Positions 1-9,252 of a stretch of DNA of 64,000 bases are shown piece after piece. The notes beneath the pieces were generated by a model that did not search any database, had not been told where the DNA came from, and was given only the letters and a program-made list of their open reading frames with translations. A program made the translations under genes and the position numbers. Origin of the DNA: Ruminococcus flavefaciens (GTDB lineage Bacteria > Bacillota > Clostridia > Oscillospirales > Ruminococcaceae). Each line of letters opens with the position of its first letter. Position 1 is the first letter of the stretch. The stretch lies in NCBI GenBank assembly GCA_002373775.1, contig DFJW01000007.1, positions 39,104 to 103,103 on the forward strand, in the 5' to 3' direction.

Positions 1-1445
1 GCGCCTGAATTGGAATTTGTGTTGATAGTGATATTAGCGCCGTTTTCCTTGCTTCCGTTAGTGACGTTAAGGAGATAAGTGCTGCCGCCGTCAAGATATG
101 ACCACACTTCGTAGTAATTATATCCTTTGTGCTTTAGTCTCCAGATGTTCCAGTCACCGAGAGTATCGCCGTTCCACTGCTGAACATTTGCGCCTGCGGC
201 AGCCTCGGCATTCTTGACTTCGAGATAAAGACCGCTGTTTACATTTTTGAAGCGATAAGCCTTGGAAGTGTCCATAGTTACAGGCTCTCTGCCGAGACCT
301 GTAAGACCAGCCATGAGTTCAGCGATCTTCTGAGCGCCCTTCTTGCTCTGGTGAAGATCGTCGCCGGCAGCATAATATTCAGTCATAGCGTCATATGCAG
401 CCTGATTCGTTGAGCCGAGAGAAAGGCCGAAGTCCTGCCATGCTTTGAAAAGGTCGATGACTTCCACATTCTGTTCCTGACCTATCTGATCGAGCTGACC
501 GCCGAACCAGCGTCCGGAAAGGAGAACGTAGGAGCCGGCACTGTTGGTCCTGATGAGGTCACCGTGTCTGCCCTGCTGTTTAACGAGGATGACTTCCATG
601 CCCTTGGCCTTTGCACGCTTGACCATATCGGTCACAACAGTGTAGTACTCATCGGCGTTGGAGTAGTTGGTGTCGTTGATACCGATAGAAATGATGTATT
701 TGTCACCCGCTTTTCCGTATGCCTCTATAGGCTTGAACTGACCTGCGTCAACGAAGCCTTTGGCATACTGACCGCTTGTAGCCTGATTTCTGATCTGGAA
801 CTGCGTACCGACATGATCGCCGAAGAACTGTCCCCAGCCGTGCTGTGAAGTATCGGCAGTATTGTAATAGTTGGCTACGGTCGAATCTCCGCATATCCAG
901 ATAGTCGGGTTAGTGACACCGGTATCATTGAGCTGAGTGATCTCGACCGCAGAGACAGAGAACTGAGTGTTTGCTCTTCCTGCGACAGCCTGAAGGTTGA
1001 GCTGACCGTCTGTTATGGGGACCTGTATCGACTCAACAGCATTATTGCCGGTGAGGTTCATCATCTGAGGCATGCCCTCGATCATGATAGTGGTCCTTGA
1101 GACGTTTCCGGTAGTGACAGTGACCTGATAAAGGCCCTTGGGAAGGTCAACTGTAAAAGAACCTCCTGTGAAGCTTACAGCATCGCTGAGAGCGCCTGAT
1201 CCGCCGGCAGTTACATTTGAGACGCTGCCTGAGAAGCCGTAGCCTTTGGAAGCGCTGTAACCATCTGAAGCAGAAACCCCGGTGTAACCGCTGGCAGCAC
1301 CGTTTCCTCCGAAGTCGAACTTCCAGTTAGCGGTTGCCGCAGCCGCGTTGAGCTGAGAGGGGGATTTCACATAGCTGATGCCAGTGAATGCTGTCAGTGA
1401 CAAGGCGAGAGAGGTGATGCCGCTGACGATTTTTTTCAGATCCAT
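1..1445 (-). CDS. CE12-family (rhamnogalacturonan acetylesterase-like) secreted esterase, 3' end beyond window
   Basis: Secreted SGNH-type esterase that would remove acetyl groups from pectin or xylan. About 481 residues are visible from the ATG at 1445, which sits 7 bases after a strong AGGAGG. Residues 1-36 are a signal peptide. Residues ~40-170 form the galactose-binding-like module usual at the N-terminus of CE12. The hydrolase core follows, with GDSTV (Ser188) and a DDLH block (Asp362/363, His365) supplying the Ser-Asp-His set. From ~395 a ricin-type (CBM13-like) lectin module begins (QQW motif) and runs off the window edge. Whether a dockerin follows cannot be seen. Family assignment rests on motifs and is fairly secure; the exact substrate is inferred. 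Confidence 0.85.
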   Translation of the reverse strand, partial: MDLKKIVSGITSLALSLTAFTGISYVKSPSQLNAAAATANWKFDFGGNGAASGYTGVSASDGYSASKGYGFSGSVSNVTAGGSGALSDAVSFTGGSFTVDLPKGLYQVTVTTGNVSRTTIMIEGMPQMMNLTGNNAVESIQVPITDGQLNLQAVAGRANTQFSVSAVEITQLNDTGVTNPTIWICGDSTVANYYNTADTSQHGWGQFFGDHVGTQFQIRNQATSGQYAKGFVDAGQFKPIEAYGKAGDKYIISIGINDTNYSNADEYYTVVTDMVKRAKAKGMEVILVKQQGRHGDLIRTNSAGSYVLLSGRWFGGQLDQIGQEQNVEVIDLFKAWQDFGLSLGSTNQAAYDAMTEYYAAGDDLHQSKKGAQKIAELMAGLTGLGREPVTMDTSKAYRFKNVNSGLYLEVKNAEAAAGANVQQWNGDTLGDWNIWRLKHKGYNYYEVWSYLDGGSTYLLNVTNGSKENGANITINTNSNSG

Positions 1446-1504
1446 TTCGATTCCTCCTGTAAAAATAAAATTGGTAATAAAATGCGTACTTTTTATCTGA
1501 TTTA

Positions 1505-1533
1505 ATTATATCACAAAGCTGACTCAAAGTCAA
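1505..1533 (-). promoter_or_regulatory. sigma-A promoter of the CE12 esterase gene
   Basis: Read on the minus strand: TTGACT (1528-1533), 17-base spacer, TATAAT (1505-1510), about 60 bases before the start codon. Confidence 0.8.
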
Positions 1534-1650
1534 TATGATTATTAGTGCGTTTTTATCAATAATATATGATATTTTCAGTATCACCTGAAAAGCGAGTGCA
1601 TTATAGTGCGCTCGATGTTGAGATGAAGAAGACTATTATGCACACAAGAC

Positions 1651-1690
1651 AAAAAAATAAGAGCGTTCCAAAACGGAACGCTCTGTATTT
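1651..1690. terminator. Intrinsic terminator of rpmB
   Basis: Ten-base-pair perfect stem AGAGCGTTCC (1660-1669) with GGAACGCTCT (1675-1684). A run of T follows on the minus strand and a shorter one on the plus strand. It lies just after the rpmB stop codon. Confidence 0.85.
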
Positions 1691-1702
1691 TTACTTTACC
1701 GC

Positions 1703-1891
1703 TTAGTTAGCTCTCTCGACCTTACCAGAACGCAGGCATCTTGAGCAAGCGTAGATATGACAAGGAGTACCCTTGACGATAGCCTTAACACGCTTTACGT
1801 TAGGCTTCCATGTTCTGTTTGTTCTTCTGTGAGAGTGAGAAACCTTAATACCGAAAGTAACTCCCTTACCGCAGATATCACATTTTGCCAT
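1703..1891 (-). CDS. rpmB: 50S ribosomal protein L28
   Basis: 62 residues, normal length for L28, a large-subunit protein. Two CxxC pairs (Cys4/Cys7 and Cys50/Cys53) form the zinc-binding C+ type. The N-terminus MAKCDICGK and the central SHRRTNR stretch are family signatures. The start is preceded by a strong AAGGAGGTG. It stands alone between its own promoter and terminator, as is usual in Bacillota. Confidence 0.97.
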   Translation of the reverse strand: MAKCDICGKGVTFGIKVSHSHRRTNRTWKPNVKRVKAIVKGTPCHIYACSRCLRSGKVERAN

Positions 1892-1971
1892 CAGGCTGCA
1901 CCTCCTTAATAATCATAAAAATATGTAATATGTACCGCCTCAGAAGACGGACATAAAAATACAACATGATT

Positions 1972-2000
1972 ATTTTATCACAAAGGTCAATAAAATGCAA
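1972..2000 (-). promoter_or_regulatory. rpmB promoter
   Basis: Minus strand: TTGCAT (1995-2000), 17-base spacer, TAAAAT (1972-1977). Confidence 0.65.
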
Positions 2001-2090
2001 GCCCTTTTTAACGAAAAAATATAATTTTTTTATTTTAACATAATATGCTGTGCTTGTTTACAAAAATAACGGAAAATTTTCTCATTTCTC

Positions 2091-2119
2091 TTGAAATATC
2101 TTCTCAGTTGTAGTATAAT
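2091..2119 (+). promoter_or_regulatory. Promoter of the scpAB operon
   Basis: TTGAAA (2091-2096), 17-base spacer, TATAAT (2114-2119), 51 bases before the first gene of the operon. No other clear promoter is seen until the end of the operon near 9867. Confidence 0.8.
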
Positions 2120-2170
2120 AATAAATGTATAATTTCCTGATAAAGTTTAGAAAGGATACATTTATTCAAT

Positions 2171-2881
2171 ATGGACAGAGATACATTTAATACTTTGCTC
2201 AAATACCTGTCGCGTCTGATAACGATGTTTCTGGTGCTTCCGCTTCATGAATGTGCTCATGCACTCGTTGCAAAGTGGTTCGGCGATGACACCGCAGAGA
2301 GACAGGGCCGCATAACACTGAATCCTGTAGCGCACATTGATCCCATAGGCGGACTGCTTATGCTTTTCACCGGTTTCGGATGGGCAAAACCTGTACCGAT
2401 AAATCCGCTGAGGATGAAGAAGTATCGTGCCGGGATATCTGTCACAGCACTTGCAGGACCTGTTTCGAATCTCCTTGCCGCACTGGCAGCAGCCTTTGCG
2501 TTCAGGCTCATGAACAGTTCGGATTCAGGAAAAGAAGCAGTCCTTGACTATTTCTTCAAGGACAGTGTCACACCGATATACAGTTTCATGGTGCTGTGTT
2601 TCTTCCTTGTGCATGTAAACGTAGGACTTGCGGTCTTCAACCTGATACCGCTGCCGCCTCTGGACGGATTCAATGTACTGAGATATTTCACATCTGAAAA
2701 ATTCGACCGCTGGTTCTATCAGCACCAGAGAGAGATACAGTATGGTTTCCTTGCGCTGCTGATACTTCTCAGCTATATCCCTTCAAAGTACAACGTGCTC
2801 TATATAGCAAGGGAATTTATAGTAGACAACGTGATCTGGCGGATAGTTGGCATTAATCCTGATACGCTCTGGATAAGATGA
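2171..2881 (+). CDS. Site-2 protease family (M50) membrane metalloprotease
   Basis: 236-residue integral membrane protein of the M50 family, which cuts substrates within the membrane. The zinc-binding HECAH motif lies at residues ~26-30 in the first hydrophobic helix. The third ligand is in the NLIPLPPLDGF stretch near residue 158. Several further hydrophobic segments follow. The substrate is unknown; in Bacillota this type commonly sits directly upstream of scpA, as here (6 bases apart). The likely ribosome site (AGAAAGGA, 2149-2156) is rather far from the ATG, so translation may be weak. Confidence 0.85.
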   Translation: MDRDTFNTLLKYLSRLITMFLVLPLHECAHALVAKWFGDDTAERQGRITLNPVAHIDPIGGLLMLFTGFGWAKPVPINPLRMKKYRAGISVTALAGPVSNLLAALAAAFAFRLMNSSDSGKEAVLDYFFKDSVTPIYSFMVLCFFLVHVNVGLAVFNLIPLPPLDGFNVLRYFTSEKFDRWFYQHQREIQYGFLALLILLSYIPSKYNVLYIAREFIVDNVIWRIVGINPDTLWIR

Positions 2882-2887
2882 TCTGAC

Positions 2888-3643
2888 ATGGAGAACATAT
2901 CGTTTAAACTCGAAGTGTTTGAAGGACCGCTGGACCTGCTGCTGAATCTCATAGCAAAGCATAAGCTGAATATATGCGATATCGAGATATCGAAACTGCT
3001 TGAACAGTATCTGCTTTACATTGAGCAGGCACACGAGCAGGATCTTGAACTTGCCGGCGAATTCCTTGAAATGGCTGCACGTCTTATATATATCAAGACT
3101 GCATTCCTCCTGCCTCGTCCTGAAGAGGCTGAGCAGATGAAAAAGGAACTTGAAGGAGCACTCATAGAGTATTCGCTCTGCAAGATAGCAGCCGGCATGC
3201 TTGCTGATTCCTACCGCGGAGGCGAGATATTCGTCCGCGAACCGATGAAGATAAAAGCTGATATGACCTACAGCCTTATCCACGAACCTGAAAGACTTGT
3301 TCAGGCTTACAGCAACATATCGACCAAGAGCATCCGCACGGAAGCGTCGCGTCAGCATGTTGAAAACAAGATAAACTCAGTGGTAAAGCGCAGGATAGTA
3401 TCGGTAATATCCAAAGTTGTGCATGTCCTGCGAGGGCTTTACGATACCGGTGAGATGTACATGGACAAGCTCTATGACGGAGTGACAGACCGCTCGGAAA
3501 GGGTGGCAACATTCCTTGCAGTACTTGAACTCACACGTTCGGGACGCATAACCATAAGTGATGATAACATGATGATCTTCTTCAAAGGAAGAAAGAACGG
3601 AGTGAAAAGATCTTGGAGATCAAAGAAAAGCTCGGAGCAATAG
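2888..3643 (+). CDS. scpA: Segregation and condensation protein A
   Basis: 251 residues, normal for ScpA, the kleisin subunit of the bacterial SMC complex. It bridges SMC head domains and helps compact and segregate the chromosome in the cytoplasm. The N-terminal block LEVFEGPLDLLLNLI is the family hallmark for the SMC neck/ScpB interface, and the C-terminus carries the winged-helix region. scpB follows with a 31-base overlap, so the two are translationally coupled. Confidence 0.96.
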   Translation: MENISFKLEVFEGPLDLLLNLIAKHKLNICDIEISKLLEQYLLYIEQAHEQDLELAGEFLEMAARLIYIKTAFLLPRPEEAEQMKKELEGALIEYSLCKIAAGMLADSYRGGEIFVREPMKIKADMTYSLIHEPERLVQAYSNISTKSIRTEASRQHVENKINSVVKRRIVSVISKVVHVLRGLYDTGEMYMDKLYDGVTDRSERVATFLAVLELTRSGRITISDDNMMIFFKGRKNGVKRSWRSKKSSEQ

Positions 3644-4173
3644 AAGCAATACTCTTTGCCAGCGGCGAGCCTATCGAGATATATCGCCTTTCAGAGGCGA
3701 GCGGCATAGAAGCCGGCGGACTTCCGCCCCTGATCGACCTGCTCAATGAGCGTTACGATGACTGGGGGAGCGGCGTATGTATCAAAAAGCTCGACAGCAG
3801 TTACCAGATGTGTACCCGTGAGCAGTATGCGCCGCAGATAAGAGCTGCGCTTGAGACAAAGCGCTCAGCGCCGCTTTCCAATGCAGCAATGGAAGCCCTT
3901 ACGATAATCGCATATAACCAGCCGGTATCCAAAGGCTTCGTGGAGAATGTGCGAGGCATAGACAGTTCATCTGTTATAAACAATCTGGTGGAAAAAGGAC
4001 TTGTTGAAGAAGCAGGCAGGCTCGATGTGCCGGGCAAGCCGATAGTTTACCGCACTACGCCTGTATTTCTCAGGAGTTTCGGTCTTAGTTCGATAATGGA
4101 ACTTCCGCCGCTTCCTGAACATGCAGCAGCAGACGGATCAGAGGTGAATGATGAAGATAACAGCGATATCTGA
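3613..4173 (+). CDS. scpB: Segregation and condensation protein B
   Basis: 186 residues, two winged-helix domains; partner of ScpA in the SMC-ScpAB complex. The N-terminus MEIKEKLGAIEAILFASGEP matches the family. That makes a TTG start at 3613 the best choice, inside the 3' end of scpA, with a GGAGTG ribosome site at 3599-3604. The motif AMEALTIIAYNQPVS lies in the second half. The overlap with scpA supports stoichiometric synthesis. Confidence 0.94.
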   Translation: MEIKEKLGAIEAILFASGEPIEIYRLSEASGIEAGGLPPLIDLLNERYDDWGSGVCIKKLDSSYQMCTREQYAPQIRAALETKRSAPLSNAAMEALTIIAYNQPVSKGFVENVRGIDSSSVINNLVEKGLVEEAGRLDVPGKPIVYRTTPVFLRSFGLSSIMELPPLPEHAAADGSEVNDEDNSDI

Positions 4174-4190
4174 CGAAAGGAGCAGCAGGG

Positions 4191-5147
4191 ATGATAATAC
4201 TTAAAATACTCCTGTGGATACTCCTTGGAATAATCGGACTGATACTTCTTGTGCTTATCCTTCCGGTCAAAGCGGAAGCGAGCTACATCGGAGGAAAGCT
4301 GAAGTACAAGGTCAAGTTCTCCCTTATACCGATACTGGATTCAGAAGGCGGAGGCATACTCGGCTGGCTGAAGAGGCGGAAAAAGAAGAAGAAAAAGTCC
4401 GGCAGTAAGAAAGAACCTGACGAGATAGCCGAGGAGTTTGCGGATCAGCTTGTTGAAGAGGAGATATCATCTGAAAACAGTGTGGCTGAAAGCACGGGAT
4501 CAGACGTATCACCGGCAGATAGCCCGACTGAGACGGCACAGGATGCTGTAACTGACACAGCACCGGTACAGGCAGAAGCTGACAATAATGCCGCAGAAGA
4601 TGATGACAAGCCTTTTGCTGAGCAGGAACTTGTAGTCCCCGTTGAGGATGAAAAGAGCTCCAAAAAGGAAAAGAAGAAGAAAAAGAAAGATGAAGATGAG
4701 GAAGAAAAGGATGAAACTGAGGAAGGAAAGAGCCTCACAGACAAGATAGAATTCCTCATCGACGTCTGGAACAGCGCAAAGCATCCTATCCGTAAGATCT
4801 TCAAGGCGTTCAAGTTTCAGGATGTATATATGGACTATATAATCGCCGATGAAGATGCGTATAAATGCGCCATAAAATACGGCAGGATGAGCGGCATCAT
4901 ATATAACGGACTTGCGACGTTCAGCCGCATATTCACAGTCCGGCTCAGGACTATAGATATCCAGCCGGGATTCTCACTGAAAAAGGGACGCTGGGATACA
5001 GCGGTGAAACTCAGGTTCAGTGTCGGAACAATAGTTATAGCAGGACTCTGGTTCCTGATGACATTTGTATTCCGGGTATTTATTCCCGGGAAACTGAAGA
5101 AAAGAAAAGCCAGAAAAATGAAAGCATCTGCCGCAGTGCAGAAATAA
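4191..5147 (+). CDS. DUF2953 membrane protein with long charged insertion
   Basis: 318 residues. A hydrophobic helix at ~2-25 begins the protein and another near 280-300 ends it. The DUF2953 core (YKVKFSLIP early; IKYGRMSGIIYNGL later) is interrupted by about 120 residues, roughly 60-180, of Lys/Glu/Asp-rich low-complexity sequence that is probably disordered. DUF2953 genes usually sit between scpB and the ytfJ gene in spore-forming Bacillota, as here. Function is not known. The insertion is much longer than I expect for the family. Confidence 0.8.
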   Translation: MIILKILLWILLGIIGLILLVLILPVKAEASYIGGKLKYKVKFSLIPILDSEGGGILGWLKRRKKKKKKSGSKKEPDEIAEEFADQLVEEEISSENSVAESTGSDVSPADSPTETAQDAVTDTAPVQAEADNNAAEDDDKPFAEQELVVPVEDEKSSKKEKKKKKKDEDEEEKDETEEGKSLTDKIEFLIDVWNSAKHPIRKIFKAFKFQDVYMDYIIADEDAYKCAIKYGRMSGIIYNGLATFSRIFTVRLRTIDIQPGFSLKKGRWDTAVKLRFSVGTIVIAGLWFLMTFVFRVFIPGKLKKRKARKMKASAAVQK

Positions 5148-5167
5148 TAGAAGTGAGGTAAATTAAT

Positions 5168-5623
5168 ATGAGTATGAGCAACAAACCTGTAAGTGAGCTT
5201 CTTGGCATCTCAATGGAAAAAGTCAAGGAAATGGCTGATGTGAACGCAATAATAGGAAACCCTATAAAGCTTGATGACGGTACGACAATAATCCCTGTAT
5301 CAAAGGTATCCTACGGCTTTGCATCAGGCGGCTCAGATCTGCCTTCAAAGTACGACAAGGATCTTTTCGGAGGCGGGGCTGGTGCAGGCATCTCTATCAA
5401 GCCCGAGGGCTTTCTGGTGATCTCACCTGACGGCACAGCAAAGATGGTACCCATGGAAGCATCGAGCGATCCCATAAGCACTGCCATTGAAAAGGTGCCC
5501 GGCATCATCGACAAGGTATCAGGTTTCATGAACAAGAAGAAGGCTGATAAGGCAGGCAGCGCGGACGAAGCAGTAGAAGCAGCAGAGGCTGTTTTAGAGG
5601 GATCCAAGAACCAGAAAAAGTAA
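5168..5623 (+). CDS. ytfJ: YtfJ/GerW family protein
   Basis: 151 residues. The family motif set is clear: an N-terminal NAIIGNPI followed by TTIIPVSKVSYGFASGG, then an Asp/Gly-rich middle and PEGFLVI. In Bacillus this protein (GerW) is made in sporulation and needed for germination. Here it is in an operon with chromosome segregation and cell wall genes, so a wider role is possible. The C-terminal ~40 residues are Ala/Glu/Lys-rich and poorly conserved. Confidence 0.9.
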   Translation: MSMSNKPVSELLGISMEKVKEMADVNAIIGNPIKLDDGTTIIPVSKVSYGFASGGSDLPSKYDKDLFGGGAGAGISIKPEGFLVISPDGTAKMVPMEASSDPISTAIEKVPGIIDKVSGFMNKKKADKAGSADEAVEAAEAVLEGSKNQKK

Positions 5624-5680
5624 TATAATGTCGTATATCCGCATATCCTGTAACCGTGAAAGGAACACGGAGGTAAGCGG

Positions 5681-6841
5681 ATGAAAGGTATGATATATCC
5701 AACAGCTGCGGCGGTCCTCATCATGGGAACTCTGCCGCAGTCTGCATTAACAGCGGTATGTGCCGGTGAGCCTGAGATATCGGCAAAAGGCGCAGTGGTC
5801 ATTTCAGCAGATACAGGTGAAGTGATCTATTCATTCAATGAGAATGAAAAACTGCCCATGGCGAGCACTACAAAGATAATGACAGCACTTCTATGCCTTG
5901 AAAGCGGCGGATTATATGAGGAATTCATAGTTGACAGCGACGCCATAAAAGTCGAAGGCTCATCCATGGGGCTTCAGGAAGGCGATGTTGTTACAAAGTA
6001 CGCTCTTTGCTGCGGTATGCTTCTGCCGTCGGGTAACGATGCAGCGAATGCAGCTGCCGTCAAGTTAGCAGGAAGTATACCGGATTTTGCGGAAATGATG
6101 AATGACCGGGCGCGTCAAATCGGGATGTCGAGAACGTATTTTGTTACTCCGTCCGGACTTGAAGGCGAGGGACACGGTTCATCTGCATATGATATGGCTC
6201 TGCTTGCGCGGGAAGCGCTTAGGAACGAGCTTTTCCGCAGTATCTGTTCCTGCCGCAAGATACAGACGGAATTCGGGATGCCGCCCTACAAGCGCTGGCT
6301 GACCAATACCAACAAGCTGCTTGGGATGTACGAAGGCGTGTACGGAGTCAAGACCGGATTCACGGATGAAGCCGGAAGGTGTCTTGTTACGGCTTGTGAA
6401 AGGGACGGAAAGGACCTCATATGCGTCACTCTCAATGACAGGCGCGACTGGGAAGACCACATGGCAATGTACGACTATTGTTTCGGAGAGACCGGTCTGC
6501 TTGAACCTGAACTGCCCGCTGATATCGAACTTGAACTTGCGGGAGCTGAGAGCGAAAGCATCCCTGTAGATGCCGGGGGAAGGAACTTCAGCATAACTGT
6601 CCGCGGCGCAAGTGAAGAAGAGCTGGAGTACACAGTCATATCACCGCCGTTCATATACGCGCCTGTAAACAAGGGCGACGAACTTGCATCGCTTGCCGTA
6701 AGCTATAAAGGCAGGGAAATAGAGCGCTTACCGCTCTATGCGTCAGCTGATGCAGAGATATTGTGTCCGGAAGAAGAACCTGACGAAGGACACGGCATAA
6801 TATCTGGAATAATAAAACTGCTCGGGAAAATAATATCCTGA
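5681..6841 (+). CDS. dacF: D-alanyl-D-alanine carboxypeptidase, DacF type
   Basis: 386 residues, exported penicillin-binding protein of the S11 family that removes the terminal D-Ala from peptidoglycan stem peptides. A signal peptide covers ~1-28. The three active-site motifs are present: STTK (catalytic Ser, ~residue 60), SGN, and KTG. The C-terminal domain ends with a hydrophobic stretch (GIISGIIKLLGKIIS) likely to be an amphipathic membrane anchor. The start has GGAGG 6-10 bases upstream. The place after ytfJ is the common order in spore-forming Bacillota. Confidence 0.93.
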   Translation: MKGMIYPTAAAVLIMGTLPQSALTAVCAGEPEISAKGAVVISADTGEVIYSFNENEKLPMASTTKIMTALLCLESGGLYEEFIVDSDAIKVEGSSMGLQEGDVVTKYALCCGMLLPSGNDAANAAAVKLAGSIPDFAEMMNDRARQIGMSRTYFVTPSGLEGEGHGSSAYDMALLAREALRNELFRSICSCRKIQTEFGMPPYKRWLTNTNKLLGMYEGVYGVKTGFTDEAGRCLVTACERDGKDLICVTLNDRRDWEDHMAMYDYCFGETGLLEPELPADIELELAGAESESIPVDAGGRNFSITVRGASEEELEYTVISPPFIYAPVNKGDELASLAVSYKGREIERLPLYASADAEILCPEEEPDEGHGIISGIIKLLGKIIS

Positions 6842-6855
6842 GGGAAGGAATAAAA

Positions 6856-7587
6856 GTGGATAAGATAAGGATACAGAAAATGATCGCAGACAGCGGATAC
6901 TGTTCGCGCCGCCGTGCTGAATCGCTCATATCTGACGGAAGGGTAAAACTCAACGGAAGAGCGGTAAAGCTGGGCGACAAGTGCGGATACAAGGATCTGA
7001 TAACGATCGACGGCGAAAGACTCGTTCTTCCGCGCAAAAAGAACTTTGTTTATATAATGATGAACAAGCCGAGAGGCTATGTTACGACAGTTTCAGACGA
7101 GCTGGACAGAAAGTGCGTAATGGATCTGCTGGAAGATGTTGAGGAAAGAGTATACCCCATAGGCAGACTTGACCGCAATTCCGAGGGTTTGCTGCTTTTC
7201 ACCAATGACGGTGAATTTGCAAACAGCATAATGCACCCCAGCCGTCATGTTGCAAAGACCTACCGCGTCACAGTCCGTCCTGACATAACCGATCAGCAGC
7301 TTGTTGATCTTTCCGACGGCGTAGTGATCGACGGCAAGAAGACACTTCCGGCAAATGTCGTAGTAAAGGACAAAGAGCCGGGCAGAGTAGTGCTGCTCAT
7401 AACTATACGCGAAGGCAGAAACAGACAGATACGAAAGATGTGCGAAGCAGTAGGGCTTGACGTAGCACGTCTGCGAAGGATAAGCATAGGACCTCTGCGT
7501 CTTGGGATGCTGAAACCCGGCAGATGGCGCGAACTCACAGCAGATGAACTTCGTGCTATCCGCAGTGCCATAGGCAAGGAGAACTGA
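6856..7587 (+). CDS. rluB: 23S rRNA pseudouridine synthase, RluB family
   Basis: 243 residues, GTG start with GGAAGGA 8 bases upstream. The N-terminal S4 RNA-binding domain (~1-60; YCSRRRAESLI) is followed by the pseudouridine synthase core with the catalytic Asp in GRLDRNSEGLLL. The motif RQIRKMCEAVG near the C-terminus is typical of the RsuA/RluB/E/F group. It would modify 23S rRNA near the peptidyl-transferase centre. Confidence 0.93.
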   Translation: MDKIRIQKMIADSGYCSRRRAESLISDGRVKLNGRAVKLGDKCGYKDLITIDGERLVLPRKKNFVYIMMNKPRGYVTTVSDELDRKCVMDLLEDVEERVYPIGRLDRNSEGLLLFTNDGEFANSIMHPSRHVAKTYRVTVRPDITDQQLVDLSDGVVIDGKKTLPANVVVKDKEPGRVVLLITIREGRNRQIRKMCEAVGLDVARLRRISIGPLRLGMLKPGRWRELTADELRAIRSAIGKEN

Positions 7588-7588
7588 A

Positions 7589-7969
7589 ATGCTTGAGATA
7601 CAGGAGAGATTCGATACTTTCGGCTACGAAAAGCTTTCAGACCTTGTGGGCAGTGTTCAGCTGCATATAACCGAAGCAGTAGATAAAGGCGAAGTTATCG
7701 GCTACATTGCGTATTCCTACGAAAATGACAGGACTGTAGTGTATGATTACGACGCCGGCGGTGACCTGCTTCTCTGCGACGGACTTGTCAGGTCGGTTAT
7801 ATTCAAGAGCTGCCTTAAAGGCATCAGCAAAGCCGAATACCGCCTTGACGACAAGGAAAAGTACAGCGATCTCCGCAGGCTGTCATTTCTTGAAGGTGAC
7901 AGCACAACTGCGGAGGACCTTGACCGGTTCATGAACGGCTGCAAGGACTGCAAACATTCGGAAGAATAA
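7589..7969 (+). CDS. Small GNAT-like protein
   Basis: 126 residues, starting one base after the rluB stop. The middle ([20 protein letters not shown]) resembles short GNAT-fold proteins often found beside rluB in Clostridia. The acetyl-CoA-binding signature is not convincing, so enzymatic activity is uncertain. It ends in a Cys-rich tail (CKDCK) that might bind metal. No function is assigned. Confidence 0.7.
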   Translation: MLEIQERFDTFGYEKLSDLVGSVQLHITEAVDKGEVIGYIAYSYENDRTVVYDYDAGGDLLLCDGLVRSVIFKSCLKGISKAEYRLDDKEKYSDLRRLSFLEGDSTTAEDLDRFMNGCKDCKHSEE

Positions 7970-7998
7970 GCGATAATAATAGAAAGGAGCATTTTGAA

Positions 7999-8946
7999 AT
8001 GCCTATCAGGATATCATCGGAGCTTCCGGCATTCAAAACGCTTGGAGATGAAAACATATTCGTTATGTCACGGGAACGTGCCGAACATCAGGACATCCGT
8101 CCTCTGAAGGTGATGCTCGTGAACATAATGCCAAAGAAGATAGAGACGGAGTGCCAGCTGATGAGACTGCTGAGCAATACGCCTCTTCAGGTGGATATAG
8201 ATCTTCTTCAGATGGCTTCGCATGTGTCGCGCAATACATCGAGCAATCATCTTGCATCTTTTTACAAGACATTTGATGAAGTGAAAGATGAAAGATACGA
8301 CGGAATGATAATAACCGGAGCTCCCGTTGAACTCCTTGAATACAAGGACGTGGATTACTGGGACGAGATAACCCGGATAATGGAATGGTCCAAGACACAT
8401 GTATTCTCAACTCTGTATATATGCTGGGCTGCACAGGCTGGACTGTACTATCATTTCGGCATACCTAAGTATCCGCTGGAACATAAGATGTTCGGAGTGT
8501 TCCCTCACAGAGCAGAGGTCAGCAACTGTCAGCTCCTCCGTGGATTTGATGATATATTCTATGTCCCGCATTCGAGGAACACGGAAGTGAGACGTGCAGA
8601 CATCGAGAAGATACCACAGCTTGAGATACTGACATCATCTGACATATCCGGAGTCCATATCGTAGCAAACAAGAACGGCAGACAGTACTTCATAACAGGA
8701 CATTCCGAGTATGACAGGGATACTCTTGCCAATGAATACCGCCGTGATGTTTCCAAGGGTATCGACATACAGGTACCTTACAATTATTTCCCGGATGATG
8801 ATCCGGATAATGTGCCGCTGTTTTCATGGCGGTGCACAGCTAATCTCATGTTTTCCAACTGGCTGAATTACTGTGTATACCAGAAGACACCGTACAATCT
8901 TGATGAACTGGAAGTCCGCAACTGGAACTGGCAGACAGGACTTTGA
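7999..8946 (+). CDS. metA: Homoserine O-acetyltransferase (MetA family)
   Basis: 315 residues. First committed step of methionine synthesis: acylation of homoserine. Catalytic Cys142 lies in YICWAAQA and His/Glu in GHSEYD. Residue 111 is Glu (GAPVE). In this family Glu at that position goes with acetyl-CoA and Gly with succinyl-CoA, so an acetyltransferase is predicted even though the fold is often annotated as a succinyltransferase. AAAGGAG lies 10 bases before the ATG. Confidence 0.93.
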   Translation: MPIRISSELPAFKTLGDENIFVMSRERAEHQDIRPLKVMLVNIMPKKIETECQLMRLLSNTPLQVDIDLLQMASHVSRNTSSNHLASFYKTFDEVKDERYDGMIITGAPVELLEYKDVDYWDEITRIMEWSKTHVFSTLYICWAAQAGLYYHFGIPKYPLEHKMFGVFPHRAEVSNCQLLRGFDDIFYVPHSRNTEVRRADIEKIPQLEILTSSDISGVHIVANKNGRQYFITGHSEYDRDTLANEYRRDVSKGIDIQVPYNYFPDDDPDNVPLFSWRCTANLMFSNWLNYCVYQKTPYNLDELEVRNWNWQTGL

Positions 8947-8962
8947 TAAAAGGAGAAAGAAT

Positions 8963-9244
8963 ATGGGTAAATATATGGGAAGCTGGCAGGAAGACCTGGC
9001 AATGGTGCTGGTCATAGCAGTATTCATAGGCATCGTAATGATGATACAGTTATGGGTAGTACCGAACGCATCCAAAATAAAGACTGCAACAAAGACCGAG
9101 AGAGCAAAGGCGCGCAGATCATTTCGCACATCTGTTGCAGTAACAGCTGTAGTCATAATAGCTGCGCTCATAGCATTTTTCGTGCTTCGCGGTCAGGACA
9201 AGCTCTTTACTGAGGAATTCTTTCCTTATGTACCGAAACCGTGA
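8963..9244 (+). CDS. Small two-helix membrane protein
   Basis: 93 residues from the ATG at 8963, which follows AGGAGAAAG. Two predicted membrane helices (~15-33 and ~63-80) flank a short basic loop (KTERAKARRS). No recognised family. It is co-transcribed with metA and the P-loop protein. Confidence 0.65.
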   Translation: MGKYMGSWQEDLAMVLVIAVFIGIVMMIQLWVVPNASKIKTATKTERAKARRSFRTSVAVTAVVIIAALIAFFVLRGQDKLFTEEFFPYVPKP

Positions 9245-9252
9245 GGTGTAAC

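Noticed and set aside
1594..1613. GAGTGCA/TGCGCTC imperfect inverted repeat upstream of the CE12 gene
   Set aside because: One mismatch in seven bases, far from the promoter, and no second copy in the window.
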